The position numbers and the translations under genes are program-made. A stretch of DNA of 7,468 nucleotides from VBOC01 sp035635475 (GTDB taxonomy: Bacteria > Bacteroidota > Ignavibacteria > UBA10030 > SZUA-254). Below, in pieces: positions 1 to 5,039 of the stretch; position 1 is the first letter of the stretch, and the number at the start of each line of letters is the position of its first letter. The notes under the pieces are model-generated. The model was not told where the DNA came from. It made no database searches and saw only the letters and a program-made list of their open reading frames with translations. The DNA is taken from the NCBI GenBank assembly GCA_035635475.1, contig DASQAZ010000075.1, positions 1-7,468 on the forward strand, given 5' to 3'.

Positions 1-569
1 GGTGGAGGCGCTCGATGTGGTATGATAGTACCGGGTTGCCGTGGATCTCCCCCTCGCCGAATATGAAGACACTGGCCACCGCAACAGTCTATCCGGGCAC
101 CTGCTTTTTCGAGGCAACCAACATTTCCGAGGGGCGCGGAACCCCGAAGCCGTTCGAGTACATCGGCGCGCCGAACCTCAATAGCGAAAAAGCGGTTTCA
201 TTGCTCAACCGCCTCCACCTGCCGGGGGCCCGATTCTCGCCGGTCATTTTCACTCCAAGGGCAGACTCCATCGCTGCGCCCGATCCAAAATTCAAGGATA
301 AACAGTGCCGGGGGGTGTATGTTCGGGTCGTCGACCGGAAGAAGTATCGTCCCGTACTTACGGGACTGATGATGCTTTCAATATTACACGATCTCTATCC
401 CCGCAAGATCCAGGTCCTGCAGGGACGGCTCGACCGGCTCACAGGCGACACAAATATCGGAGAGAGACTGATGCGGGGGAAAGTGGAAAAAGAGATCCTC
501 GAGCCATTCAAATCGCAACTCGACGAGTTCAAGGAGCGCCGCGCAAAATATCTTCTCTATAAGGAGTAA
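1..569 (+). CDS. NamZ/DUF1343-family exo-beta-N-acetylmuramidase, C-terminal part (5' truncated by window)
   Basis: The reading frame is open from the window edge (first full codon at base 3), so the gene begins upstream; the internal ATG at 15 is not its start. Visible first are the residues WRRSMWYDSTGLPW, then a PSPNM motif, the YPGTCFFEATNISEGRGT segment and a PFEYIGAP segment. These are hallmarks of the DUF1343 (NamZ) family. A later part carries a CRGVYVRVVDR-like strand and a charged C-terminus ending in RRAKYLLYKE, also typical. Characterised NamZ proteins are exo-acting N-acetylmuramidases that release MurNAc from the non-reducing ends of peptidoglycan fragments, serving wall turnover or recycling. 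Any signal peptide would lie in the missing N-terminal half, so location cannot be judged. It lies just upstream of an M23 peptidase on the same strand, but a 145-bp gap with its own promoter suggests a separate transcription unit. Family assignment is firm; the exact substrate is inferred from the family. Confidence 0.9.
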   Translation, partial: WRRSMWYDSTGLPWISPSPNMKTLATATVYPGTCFFEATNISEGRGTPKPFEYIGAPNLNSEKAVSLLNRLHLPGARFSPVIFTPRADSIAAPDPKFKDKQCRGVYVRVVDRKKYRPVLTGLMMLSILHDLYPRKIQVLQGRLDRLTGDTNIGERLMRGKVEKEILEPFKSQLDEFKERRAKYLLYKE

Positions 570-714
570 CACCGCCCCTCGCTTTTCAGCTACGCTGCCG
601 CCACCCACTGTTGTCGCATTTTTACTATAGTCTATCTGGCGATTCTTTGACATTCTAACGGATTTTATATATATTAAGCCCGATTTTTATGACTCTGACG
701 TCTGAAGACGATTC
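570..714. other. Intergenic region between the namZ-like gene and the M23 peptidase gene
   Basis: This 145-bp non-coding gap is the longest in the window. It holds the promoter at 647-675 and a small inverted repeat, CGTCT-GA-AGACG, at 699-710, just before the M23 start codon. I see no convincing hairpin plus T-run terminator for the upstream gene. The reverse-strand open frame that crosses the gap has no supporting signal. Confidence 0.6.
647..675 (+). promoter_or_regulatory. Sigma-70-like promoter upstream of the M23/bactofilin/atp cluster
   Basis: A perfect -35 hexamer TTGACA lies at 647-652. After a 17-bp spacer comes TATATT at 670-675, one mismatch from TATAAT. The region is clearly AT-rich against the GC-rich genes around it. 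Transcription would start near 682 and leave a leader of about 33 nt before the ATG at 715. No other gap in the window shows as good a pair of hexamers, so this may be the main promoter for the downstream genes. The Bacteroidetes-type -7 motif (TAnnTTTG) is not seen here. The prediction rests on sequence only. Confidence 0.6.
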
Positions 715-1581
715 ATGCCCCAGGAAAATGTGCCCGATCAGCCCGATCAGACTGAGAAGCCCCGGTACACGGTCGTTGTCTTCAAAGAGGGGGCAACCGG
801 ATCGACCCGGACGTTCTCCTTTTCCCGGAAGGGCCTCGCTATCAGCCTCTTATCCGCAATTCTCGTACTGATTCTACTGACGCTCGCCGGAATCGTTTAT
901 ACTCCCGTGGGTACCTATCTGCCGATAAGGGACAAGGAAAAGGAGAAGCGATACGGCAACCAGATTCTTGACATCCAGAAGCAGGTGCTGGCGATCTCGA
1001 AGGAAATGGATGCCCTGCGTGAGTACAACCTTCGGCTGCGAAAGGCGCTTGGCGAGACACTCTCGGCCCCGGAGAGTGTAGCACTCGCGTCGGCCATCCT
1101 CGATTCTTCGGGGCCCTCGGCACCCCCCGAAAGCGCCGTTCCGAACAACGGAGCCGCTTCGGCGACGGCACCGGAACAGCCGGCCGGTTCCGCAAAGGCG
1201 GCACTGGAAGTCCCCCTCACGATGCCGGCCGACGGCTACCTCACGAAGAGTTTCGAACCGGGGCAATTTCATTATGGAATCGACATCGCGGGGAAGCCGG
1301 GCACGGGCGTTCTCGCGGCGGCAGACGGTCATGTTCTCTTCGCGGGATGGACCTATGACGACGGGTTCGCCCTGATGATCGCCCATGCGGAGGGATTTGT
1401 GACCGTCTACAAGCACAATCAGTCGGTCCTGAAGAACACGGGCGCACAGGTAAAGCGGGGCGAACTGATTGCTTTAATGGGGAACACCGGCCGGACAAGC
1501 TCCGGAACTCATCTCCACTTCGAGGTGTGGAGGGACGGCGTGCCGGGCAACCCACAACAGTATCTATTGACCACACAATAA
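715..1581 (+). CDS. Membrane-anchored M23 family metallopeptidase (LytM/murein hydrolase-like)
   Basis: This 288-residue protein has a short polar cytoplasmic N-terminus. One transmembrane helix follows at about residues 41-62, then a charged, probably coiled-coil stretch at about 73-112. A low-complexity Ala/Pro/Ser linker (about 118-165) leads to a C-terminal M23 (LytM/lysostaphin-type) domain at about 170-285. The zinc-site motifs are complete: H186-x3-D190 (in HYGID) and H266-L-H268 (in HLHFEVW). An active zinc endopeptidase cleaving peptidoglycan cross-links in the periplasm is therefore likely. Substrate-bond specificity cannot be read from the sequence. The architecture resembles M23 proteins encoded beside bactofilins in other bacteria, which bind or are positioned by the bactofilin. 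The ATG at 715 has only a weak purine stretch (GAAGA, 704-708) upstream. The gene ends 14 bp before the bactofilin GTG, indicating co-transcription. Confidence 0.93.
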   Translation: MPQENVPDQPDQTEKPRYTVVVFKEGATGSTRTFSFSRKGLAISLLSAILVLILLTLAGIVYTPVGTYLPIRDKEKEKRYGNQILDIQKQVLAISKEMDALREYNLRLRKALGETLSAPESVALASAILDSSGPSAPPESAVPNNGAASATAPEQPAGSAKAALEVPLTMPADGYLTKSFEPGQFHYGIDIAGKPGTGVLAAADGHVLFAGWTYDDGFALMIAHAEGFVTVYKHNQSVLKNTGAQVKRGELIALMGNTGRTSSGTHLHFEVWRDGVPGNPQQYLLTTQ

Positions 1582-1586
1582 AGGAG
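1581..1586 (+). promoter_or_regulatory. Ribosome binding site that decides the bactofilin GTG start
   Basis: AAGGAG begins on the last base of the M23 stop codon and sits 9 nt before the GTG at 1596. It favours this start over the in-frame ATGs at 1527 and 1623, and it suggests translational coupling to the M23 gene. Confidence 0.7.
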
Positions 1587-1595
1587 TTTACCCGA

Positions 1596-1997
1596 GTGAA
1601 AACCGAACCAGGCAACGAGGCGATGAGTATTATCACGGCGGGAACCATCTGTGAAGGCAAGCTCCGGAGTCCGGGAAGCATCCGCATTGAGGGCCGGGTC
1701 GTGGGCGAGATTGTCGCGGCGCAGACTGTCTCCATCGGAAGCTCCGGTGAGGTCGAAGGCAATGTGTCGGCAAAGACCGTCACGGTCGGCGGCAAGATCA
1801 ACGGCGGGGTCCTCGCCCAGGAGAAGCTGGTCTTCGAATCAAAAGCGGTAGTTCGCGGCGATGTCCGGGCGGCAAAGCTGGTGATCGACGAGGGGGCCCT
1901 GTTCGACGGGAAATGTATCATGTCGGATTCAAAGGGGATGCCCCCCCAAATCACCTCCGAAGTGAAGCCGGACCTCCGGCGGCCCGATCAGAAGTAA
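1596..1997 (+). CDS. Bactofilin (polymer-forming cytoskeletal protein)
   Basis: The protein is a small bactofilin (DUF583 family). Its core, about residues 12-115, is a run of short repeats with regular glycines and alternating hydrophobic residues (for example IRIEGRVVGEI and VTVGGKINGGV). These fold as a right-handed beta-helix that polymerises without nucleotide. Bactofilins form cytoplasmic or membrane-associated scaffolds for cell-wall enzymes and cell shape. I chose the GTG at 1596 (133 residues) because AAGGAG lies at 1581-1586 with 9 nt spacing. The in-frame ATG at 1527 lies inside the M23 gene and would add 23 atypical residues; the ATG at 1623 is a further alternative with a poorer ribosome site. 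The short polar tails on both sides of the helix fit the family. Adjacency to an M23 peptidase is a recurring arrangement and supports a joint role in local peptidoglycan remodelling. Confidence 0.92.
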   Translation: MKTEPGNEAMSIITAGTICEGKLRSPGSIRIEGRVVGEIVAAQTVSIGSSGEVEGNVSAKTVTVGGKINGGVLAQEKLVFESKAVVRGDVRAAKLVIDEGALFDGKCIMSDSKGMPPQITSEVKPDLRRPDQK

Positions 1998-2004
1998 CCC
2001 GGCC

Positions 2005-2283
2005 GTGGAAAACCCGGATCGCGAGAAGCGGAGTTCGGGTTTCTCGAAGTACGGCAAATCGCTCCGGGGCGTCGGTCCGATCATCGGCTCAGGGATCCAG
2101 CTTGCGACCTCCGTGGTCCTGATGTTCTTTCTCGGCCGGTGGGCGGACGAAAAGCTTCACACCGCTCCGTGGCTCCTGATCGCCGGCATCATCTTCGGCG
2201 TCGGGGCGGGCCTTTACAGTTTCATCAAGACCGCGATGAGTGTCGGGGGAGAGGAGAAGGGGGAGGATCGCAAGCCCGGATGA
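2005..2283 (+). CDS. atpZ: AtpZ/AtpI-family F0F1 ATP synthase accessory protein (two membrane helices)
   Basis: This 92-residue protein has a basic N-terminus and two membrane helices at about residues 24-43 and 56-74. They are joined by the family signature loop GRWADEKLHTAPW (44-56), and a charged tail follows. This is the pattern of the AtpZ family ('F1F0-ATPase subunit 1/AtpZ'), encoded at the front of many atp operons. Family members are not part of the core enzyme; reported roles are c-ring assembly help and, in one Bacillus study, divalent cation uptake together with AtpI. Which applies here cannot be told from sequence. The start is a GTG at 2005, 7 bp after the bactofilin stop, with only a weak purine-rich site upstream (AGAAG near 1990). 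The stop overlaps the next gene's start (ATGA), so translation of the two is probably coupled. Confidence 0.85.
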   Translation: MENPDREKRSSGFSKYGKSLRGVGPIIGSGIQLATSVVLMFFLGRWADEKLHTAPWLLIAGIIFGVGAGLYSFIKTAMSVGGEEKGEDRKPG

Positions 2284-2663
2284 GGAAGATCGACTGGTCG
2301 TTCCCCCGGCGAGTCTTTATCACGCTGATGATCGTCGGAGCCGGGGGGGCATACCCCCTCGTGAAGTACGGAACAAGCGAGGTCAGAGAGGCGGTCCTGA
2401 TCGGAGCCCTGATCACGACGCTGAACGTTCTTGCCGGTTATGCAGCCATTGAGTACTCCTACGGCAAATCAATGACAACCTTTCTCAAATACGTATTGGG
2501 TGGAATGGGAATCCGGATGTTCGCACTGGGAGCCGTGCTCGTGCTCCTGATCAGGGTCTTCGGATATCATACGGAGCCATTGGTCTGGTCGATTGTATTT
2601 TTTTATGTGTTATTCCTGGCTCTTGAGATCTCGTTTATTCAAAAGAAATTCGCACACAAGTGA
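2280..2663 (+). CDS. Small four-helix membrane protein, probably AtpI (UncI)-like ATP synthase assembly factor
   Basis: The protein has 127 residues with four predicted membrane helices at about 11-28, 37-57, 68-91 and 100-120, and a basic C-terminus. It has no obvious catalytic motif. Size, four-helix topology, a conserved-looking LGGMGIR segment in helix 3 (R79), and the position between atpZ and atpB all match AtpI/UncI, which helps insert or assemble the c-ring. Sequence similarity to classical AtpI is weak by eye, so the call leans on context and topology. I chose the ATG at 2280, which overlaps the atpZ stop (ATGA) and has GGGAGGA at 2261-2267 upstream. The open frame extends further upstream only as an out-of-frame shadow of atpZ. 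It ends 15 bp before the atpB GTG. Confidence 0.68.
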   Translation: MRKIDWSFPRRVFITLMIVGAGGAYPLVKYGTSEVREAVLIGALITTLNVLAGYAAIEYSYGKSMTTFLKYVLGGMGIRMFALGAVLVLLIRVFGYHTEPLVWSIVFFYVLFLALEISFIQKKFAHK

Positions 2664-2678
2664 CCGCGGACCTTCATC

Positions 2679-3590
2679 GTGCTCGTTGACGCATCACGAT
2701 TCGCCGCCCTGCAGGAACATCTTCCCGACAGCATTCGAGTCGCCTCCCAGACCGAGGGTGGCGGAGATGCGGGCGGAAATATCTTCGGCGAGCTCCTTCG
2801 TCACGTGCGGGATTCGCACGAAATCGATACTCCCTGGGGAGAAGTCGCGCTGCCGCACTATCCCCCCGTTTCCATCGGAGGCGTCACGATCGATTTATCG
2901 ATTACCAAGCACGTTCTGTTTGTATGGATCGCAGCGCTGATCCTGTTCGCCATCGCCACAGCAGCGGCAAGGAAGAACCGGAAGGCAATGGTTCCCTCGG
3001 GAATCGGCAATCTCATGGAATCGATCGTCGTCTTCATGCGCGATGAAGTGGTGGTTCCGAATATGGGAAAAGGCGGAGTCCGGTACATGCCATATCTTCT
3101 GACCACGTTTCTCTTTATCCTCTTCATGAACCTGCTGGGACTGCTTCCCTACGGAGCGAGCGCAACAGGCAATATCAGCGTGACGGCGGGCCTTGCGATC
3201 GTCGCCTTCGTCGTGATCCAGCTCGCCGCTATCCGCGAGCAGGGTATCGGCGGATACCTCGCCCACCTCACCGGCGGCGTGCACTGGGCGCTTTGGCCGA
3301 TCATGATTCCGATCGAAGTCCTGGGTTTGTTCACCAAGAATTTTGCCCTTTGCATGAGGTTATTTGCCAACATGATCGGGGGCCATATCGTCATCCTCTC
3401 CTTCATCGGGCTCATCTTTCTCTTCAAGACATACCTGATCGCCCCGGCATCTATCGGCTTCGCGCTCGGGGTCTCGATGCTCGAACTGTTTGTCGCGTTT
3501 TTGCAGGCGTATATTTTCACCATGCTCACATCTCTCTTTATGGGCCTCGGCATGCAGGCAGGCCACGCCGAAGCCGGGGAGAGCCATTGA
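2679..3590 (+). CDS. atpB: F0F1 ATP synthase subunit a
   Basis: Subunit a forms the two half-channels for protons beside the c-ring in the inner membrane. The 303-residue product has an N-terminal region of about 78 residues before the first helix (about 79-97), including DSHE (45-48) and DLSITKH (72-78). These segments are typical of Bacteroidota/Chlorobi AtpB. Further on come the conserved MNLLGLLPYG and TGNISVT stretches. The essential arginine is R227 in MRLFANM (E. coli R210). H236 follows it in GGH and E269 lies in SMLELFVAFLQAY, with Q276 matching E. coli Q252. H236 and E269 occupy the E. coli E219 and H245 positions with the residues swapped, a known natural pairing. The start is GTG 2679, the only usable codon after the in-frame stop at 2661-2663; its ribosome site is weak. 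Unlike many relatives, no signal peptide is visible at the N-terminus. Confidence 0.97.
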   Translation: MLVDASRFAALQEHLPDSIRVASQTEGGGDAGGNIFGELLRHVRDSHEIDTPWGEVALPHYPPVSIGGVTIDLSITKHVLFVWIAALILFAIATAAARKNRKAMVPSGIGNLMESIVVFMRDEVVVPNMGKGGVRYMPYLLTTFLFILFMNLLGLLPYGASATGNISVTAGLAIVAFVVIQLAAIREQGIGGYLAHLTGGVHWALWPIMIPIEVLGLFTKNFALCMRLFANMIGGHIVILSFIGLIFLFKTYLIAPASIGFALGVSMLELFVAFLQAYIFTMLTSLFMGLGMQAGHAEAGESH

Positions 3591-3600
3591 TAAACCACAT

Positions 3601-3628
3601 CCCGTCGCGCTGAGTCGCGCAGGGCGGG
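3601..3628 (+). other. Possible weak stem-loop between atpB and atpE
   Basis: CCCG (3601-3604) can pair with CGGG (3625-3628), and GCGC (3607-3610) with GCGC (3617-3620) around a 6-nt loop. An internal loop separates the two short helices. GTCGCGC also occurs twice as a direct repeat (3604-3610 and 3614-3620). A GTTTCTTT stretch follows. It could be a weak transcript structure ahead of atpE, but stability is modest and it may be chance in GC-rich sequence. Confidence 0.3.
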
Positions 3629-3644
3629 GTTTCTTTACTACTTG

Positions 3645-3651
3645 AAAGGAG
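3645..3651 (+). promoter_or_regulatory. Strong ribosome binding site of atpE
   Basis: AAAGGAG lies 7 nt before the atpE ATG. It is far stronger than the sites of atpB and atpG, as expected for a subunit needed in many copies per enzyme. Confidence 0.75.
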
Positions 3652-3658
3652 CTACAGA

Positions 3659-3895
3659 ATGGATCCAAGTACACTCGCCTTCCTGGCGGCCGGAATCGGC
3701 GCGGGGATCACGGTTGTCGGGGCCGGTCTGGGAATCGGTAAACTCGCGGCAGCCGCGATGGAAGCCATCGGCCGTCAGCCCGAAGCCGGTGGAGCCGTCA
3801 GAGTCGCGATGCTGATTGCCGCCGCTCTTATTGAAGGGGTCACATTTTTCGCGCTCGTCATCTGTCTCATCCTGTCGCTCAAAGTCGGAAAATAG
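3659..3895 (+). CDS. atpE: F0F1 ATP synthase subunit c (c-ring protomer)
   Basis: This 78-residue hairpin membrane protein makes up the rotating c-ring. Helix 1 (about 5-34) carries the glycine-rich packing motif GAGLGIG (21-27). The polar loop has the universal RQP (39-41), and helix 2 (about 47-75) carries the ion-binding carboxylate E59 in ALIEG. The residues that mark sodium-binding c-subunits are missing: the position equal to Ilyobacter Q32 is I26, and the residue after the glutamate is G60, not Ser/Thr. The ring should therefore carry protons. There is no N-terminal signal peptide and the length is typical. The ATG at 3659 has a strong ribosome site. The gene sits alone between two gaps of about 70 bp, both with possible RNA structure, unlike the tight spacing elsewhere in the operon. 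Confidence 0.97.
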   Translation: MDPSTLAFLAAGIGAGITVVGAGLGIGKLAAAAMEAIGRQPEAGGAVRVAMLIAAALIEGVTFFALVICLILSLKVGK

Positions 3896-3902
3896 CGGCG
3901 CG

Positions 3903-3932
3903 CTCCGGCCCCTCCTCCGGGAGGAGCCGGAG
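3903..3932 (+). other. Strong GC-rich hairpin between atpE and atpF (attenuator or mRNA-stabilising element)
   Basis: CTCCGGC (3903-3909) pairs with GCCGGAG (3926-3932). After one C-A mismatch (3910/3925), CCTCC (3911-3915) pairs with GGAGG (3920-3924), closing a UCCG tetraloop of the stable UNCG type. That is twelve pairs, eleven of them in clean register apart from the single mismatch. Six T residues occur at 3945-3950, but 12 nt beyond the stem, so it is not a standard intrinsic terminator. A stop for 3'-exonucleases that protects atpE message, or partial attenuation before atpF, are possible roles (inference). Confidence 0.65.
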
Positions 3933-3950
3933 AGGTGAATGGCGTTTTTT

Positions 3951-3957
3951 AAAGGAG
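3951..3957 (+). promoter_or_regulatory. Ribosome binding site of atpF
   Basis: AAAGGAG follows directly after the T-run at 3945-3950 and lies 10 nt before the atpF ATG at 3968. The spacing is slightly long but functional. Confidence 0.65.
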
Positions 3958-3967
3958 ATGTACGACT

Positions 3968-4453
3968 ATGCTTGAAGTAAATCCCGGACTGATCGTCTGG
4001 ACGATTATCACGTTCGTTCTCCTGCTCCTCGTGTTGCGGAAGTTCGCCTGGAGGCCATTGCTGGAGAGCCTCGAACGGCGGGAGGAGCACATCCGGACCG
4101 CTATCGAACGCGCCGAACAGGCGCGGTCGGAAGCGGAGAAGATGATGGAAGAAAACCGGCGGCGCCTTGCAGGCGCGGAACAGGAAGGCCAGCGCATGCT
4201 GAGCGAGAGCCGGGCTCTTGCGGAAAAGCTGAAGGACGAGATTGTCGCGAAGGCCAATCAGCAATCGCGCAGCATGATCGATCATGCCAATCAGGAAATC
4301 GAACGGGCGAAGGAAGCCGCCCTCGCTGCATTACGCGGCGAAGTTGCGACGCTCGCGATTCGCGTCGCAGAGAAGATTCTTGATGAGACGCTCGATGAAA
4401 AACGCCATCGCAAGCTCATTGATTCCTCCCTCGACTCCTTTTCGGTGAACTGA
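3968..4453 (+). CDS. atpF: F0F1 ATP synthase subunit b (peripheral stalk)
   Basis: This 161-residue protein has a single N-terminal membrane helix at about residues 7-23. It is followed by the family's basic KFAWRPL segment, then a long, highly charged helix rich in Glu, Arg, Lys and Ala to the C-terminus. This is the right-handed coiled-coil dimer that links subunit a to delta/alpha. Length is close to the usual 156-165 residues. Only one b gene is present, so a b homodimer is expected rather than the b/b' pair of phototrophs, unless another copy lies elsewhere. The start ATG 3968 has a good ribosome site. The stop (4451-4453) is 5 bp before the atpH ATG. Confidence 0.95.
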   Translation: MLEVNPGLIVWTIITFVLLLLVLRKFAWRPLLESLERREEHIRTAIERAEQARSEAEKMMEENRRRLAGAEQEGQRMLSESRALAEKLKDEIVAKANQQSRSMIDHANQEIERAKEAALAALRGEVATLAIRVAEKILDETLDEKRHRKLIDSSLDSFSVN

Positions 4454-4458
4454 GGATC

Positions 4459-5004
4459 ATGGGCGGACACCGGGCCGCGCGTCGCTATGCGCTCGCGCTG
4501 ATGGCCGTAGCCGGGGAACAGAAGAAGGTCGAAGAGGTGGATCGAGATTGCCTCGCTCTCGAACGGTTGATTTCACAGAGCCGCGATTTTAACCTGTTCC
4601 TGGAGAGCCCGGTGGTCAAGACGCTCAAGAAGAGACAGATCCTGGGCGAGCTTTTTAAAGGCCGAATCGGTGAGACGGCGCTCAAGTTCGTGGTGTTTCT
4701 TGCCTCCCGCGGCCGCGAAGGCCTCTTACCGTATATCATCCGGGAGTTTTTCCGGATTCGCGATGAGCGGGCGGGAGTCGTCAATGTGACGGCCTCCGCG
4801 GCGGTACCGTTCACACCCGCCCAGGAAAAGCGGCTGGTCAGCCGGCTGGAGGAAGCGACGAAGAAGAGTGTGAGGGTGAAGTATGTACTGGAGCCTTCGA
4901 TAAGAGGCGGCTTCATCGTGCAGCTCGGCGATAGGGTATGGGACGCCAGCGTCCGGCATCAACTCGAAATTGTGTATCGCCGTTTAACCGGGGCGGCGGC
5001 GTGA
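4459..5004 (+). CDS. atpH: F0F1 ATP synthase subunit delta (OSCP-like)
   Basis: The 181-residue product matches the delta/OSCP family, which caps the alpha3-beta3 head and joins it to the b stalk. The N-terminal helical domain begins with the typical ARRYALALMAVA motif (residues 6-17) and includes the LFLESPVV stretch. The C-terminal part has the family signature GGFIVQLGDRVWDASVRHQL. Length is normal (E. coli 177). The start ATG 4459 follows the atpF stop by 5 bp. A GAGG overlapping that stop (4452-4455) is the only ribosome site, so coupling to atpF translation is likely. No membrane segment is present, which fits a peripheral cytoplasmic subunit. Confidence 0.95.
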   Translation: MGGHRAARRYALALMAVAGEQKKVEEVDRDCLALERLISQSRDFNLFLESPVVKTLKKRQILGELFKGRIGETALKFVVFLASRGREGLLPYIIREFFRIRDERAGVVNVTASAAVPFTPAQEKRLVSRLEEATKKSVRVKYVLEPSIRGGFIVQLGDRVWDASVRHQLEIVYRRLTGAAA

Positions 5005-5030
5005 GGAACGGGCACATAAGAACAGAAAAA

Positions 5031-5035
5031 AAGGA
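5031..5035 (+). promoter_or_regulatory. Ribosome binding site of atpA, next to a tandem ATG-ATG start
   Basis: A run of seven A residues leads into AAGGA at 5031-5035. Spacing is 4 nt to the ATG at 5040 and 7 nt to the ATG at 5043. The second ATG is better placed, so the first methionine may not be part of the protein. Confidence 0.6.
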
Positions 5036-5039
5036 TTGA

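Noticed and set aside
15..17. ATG at 15 as start of the first gene
   Set aside because: The frame is open to the window edge and the residues just before it (WRRS) continue the conserved NamZ motif, so the gene is truncated by the window.
384..653. Reverse-strand open frame of 89 codons across the namZ end and the gap
   Set aside because: Most of it is antisense to the conserved NamZ C-terminus and no start signals are seen.
689..871. Forward open frame of 60 codons overlapping the start of the M23 gene
   Set aside because: It has no ribosome site, no recognisable family, and overlaps the M23 coding region in another frame. A leader peptide cannot be excluded, but nothing supports it.
1527..1595. 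Upstream ATG as the bactofilin start
   Set aside because: It lies inside the M23 gene in another frame. The 23 added residues are unlike bactofilin N-termini, and AAGGAG at 1581-1586 points to the GTG at 1596.
1241..1954. Reverse-strand open frame of 237 codons opposite M23 and bactofilin
   Set aside because: It is antisense to two well-supported genes, with no recognisable domain and a low-complexity Arg/Ser/Pro-rich C-terminus.
3903..3950. Canonical rho-independent terminator after atpE
   Set aside because: The hairpin is strong but the T-run begins 12 nt beyond the stem and the operon clearly continues; I kept it as a structured element instead.
3638..4285. Long reverse-strand open frame (215 codons) across atpE and atpF
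   Set aside because: It lies fully opposite two certain genes, has no ribosome site, and its composition (Arg/Pro/His/Gln-rich) is typical of an antisense shadow in GC-rich DNA.
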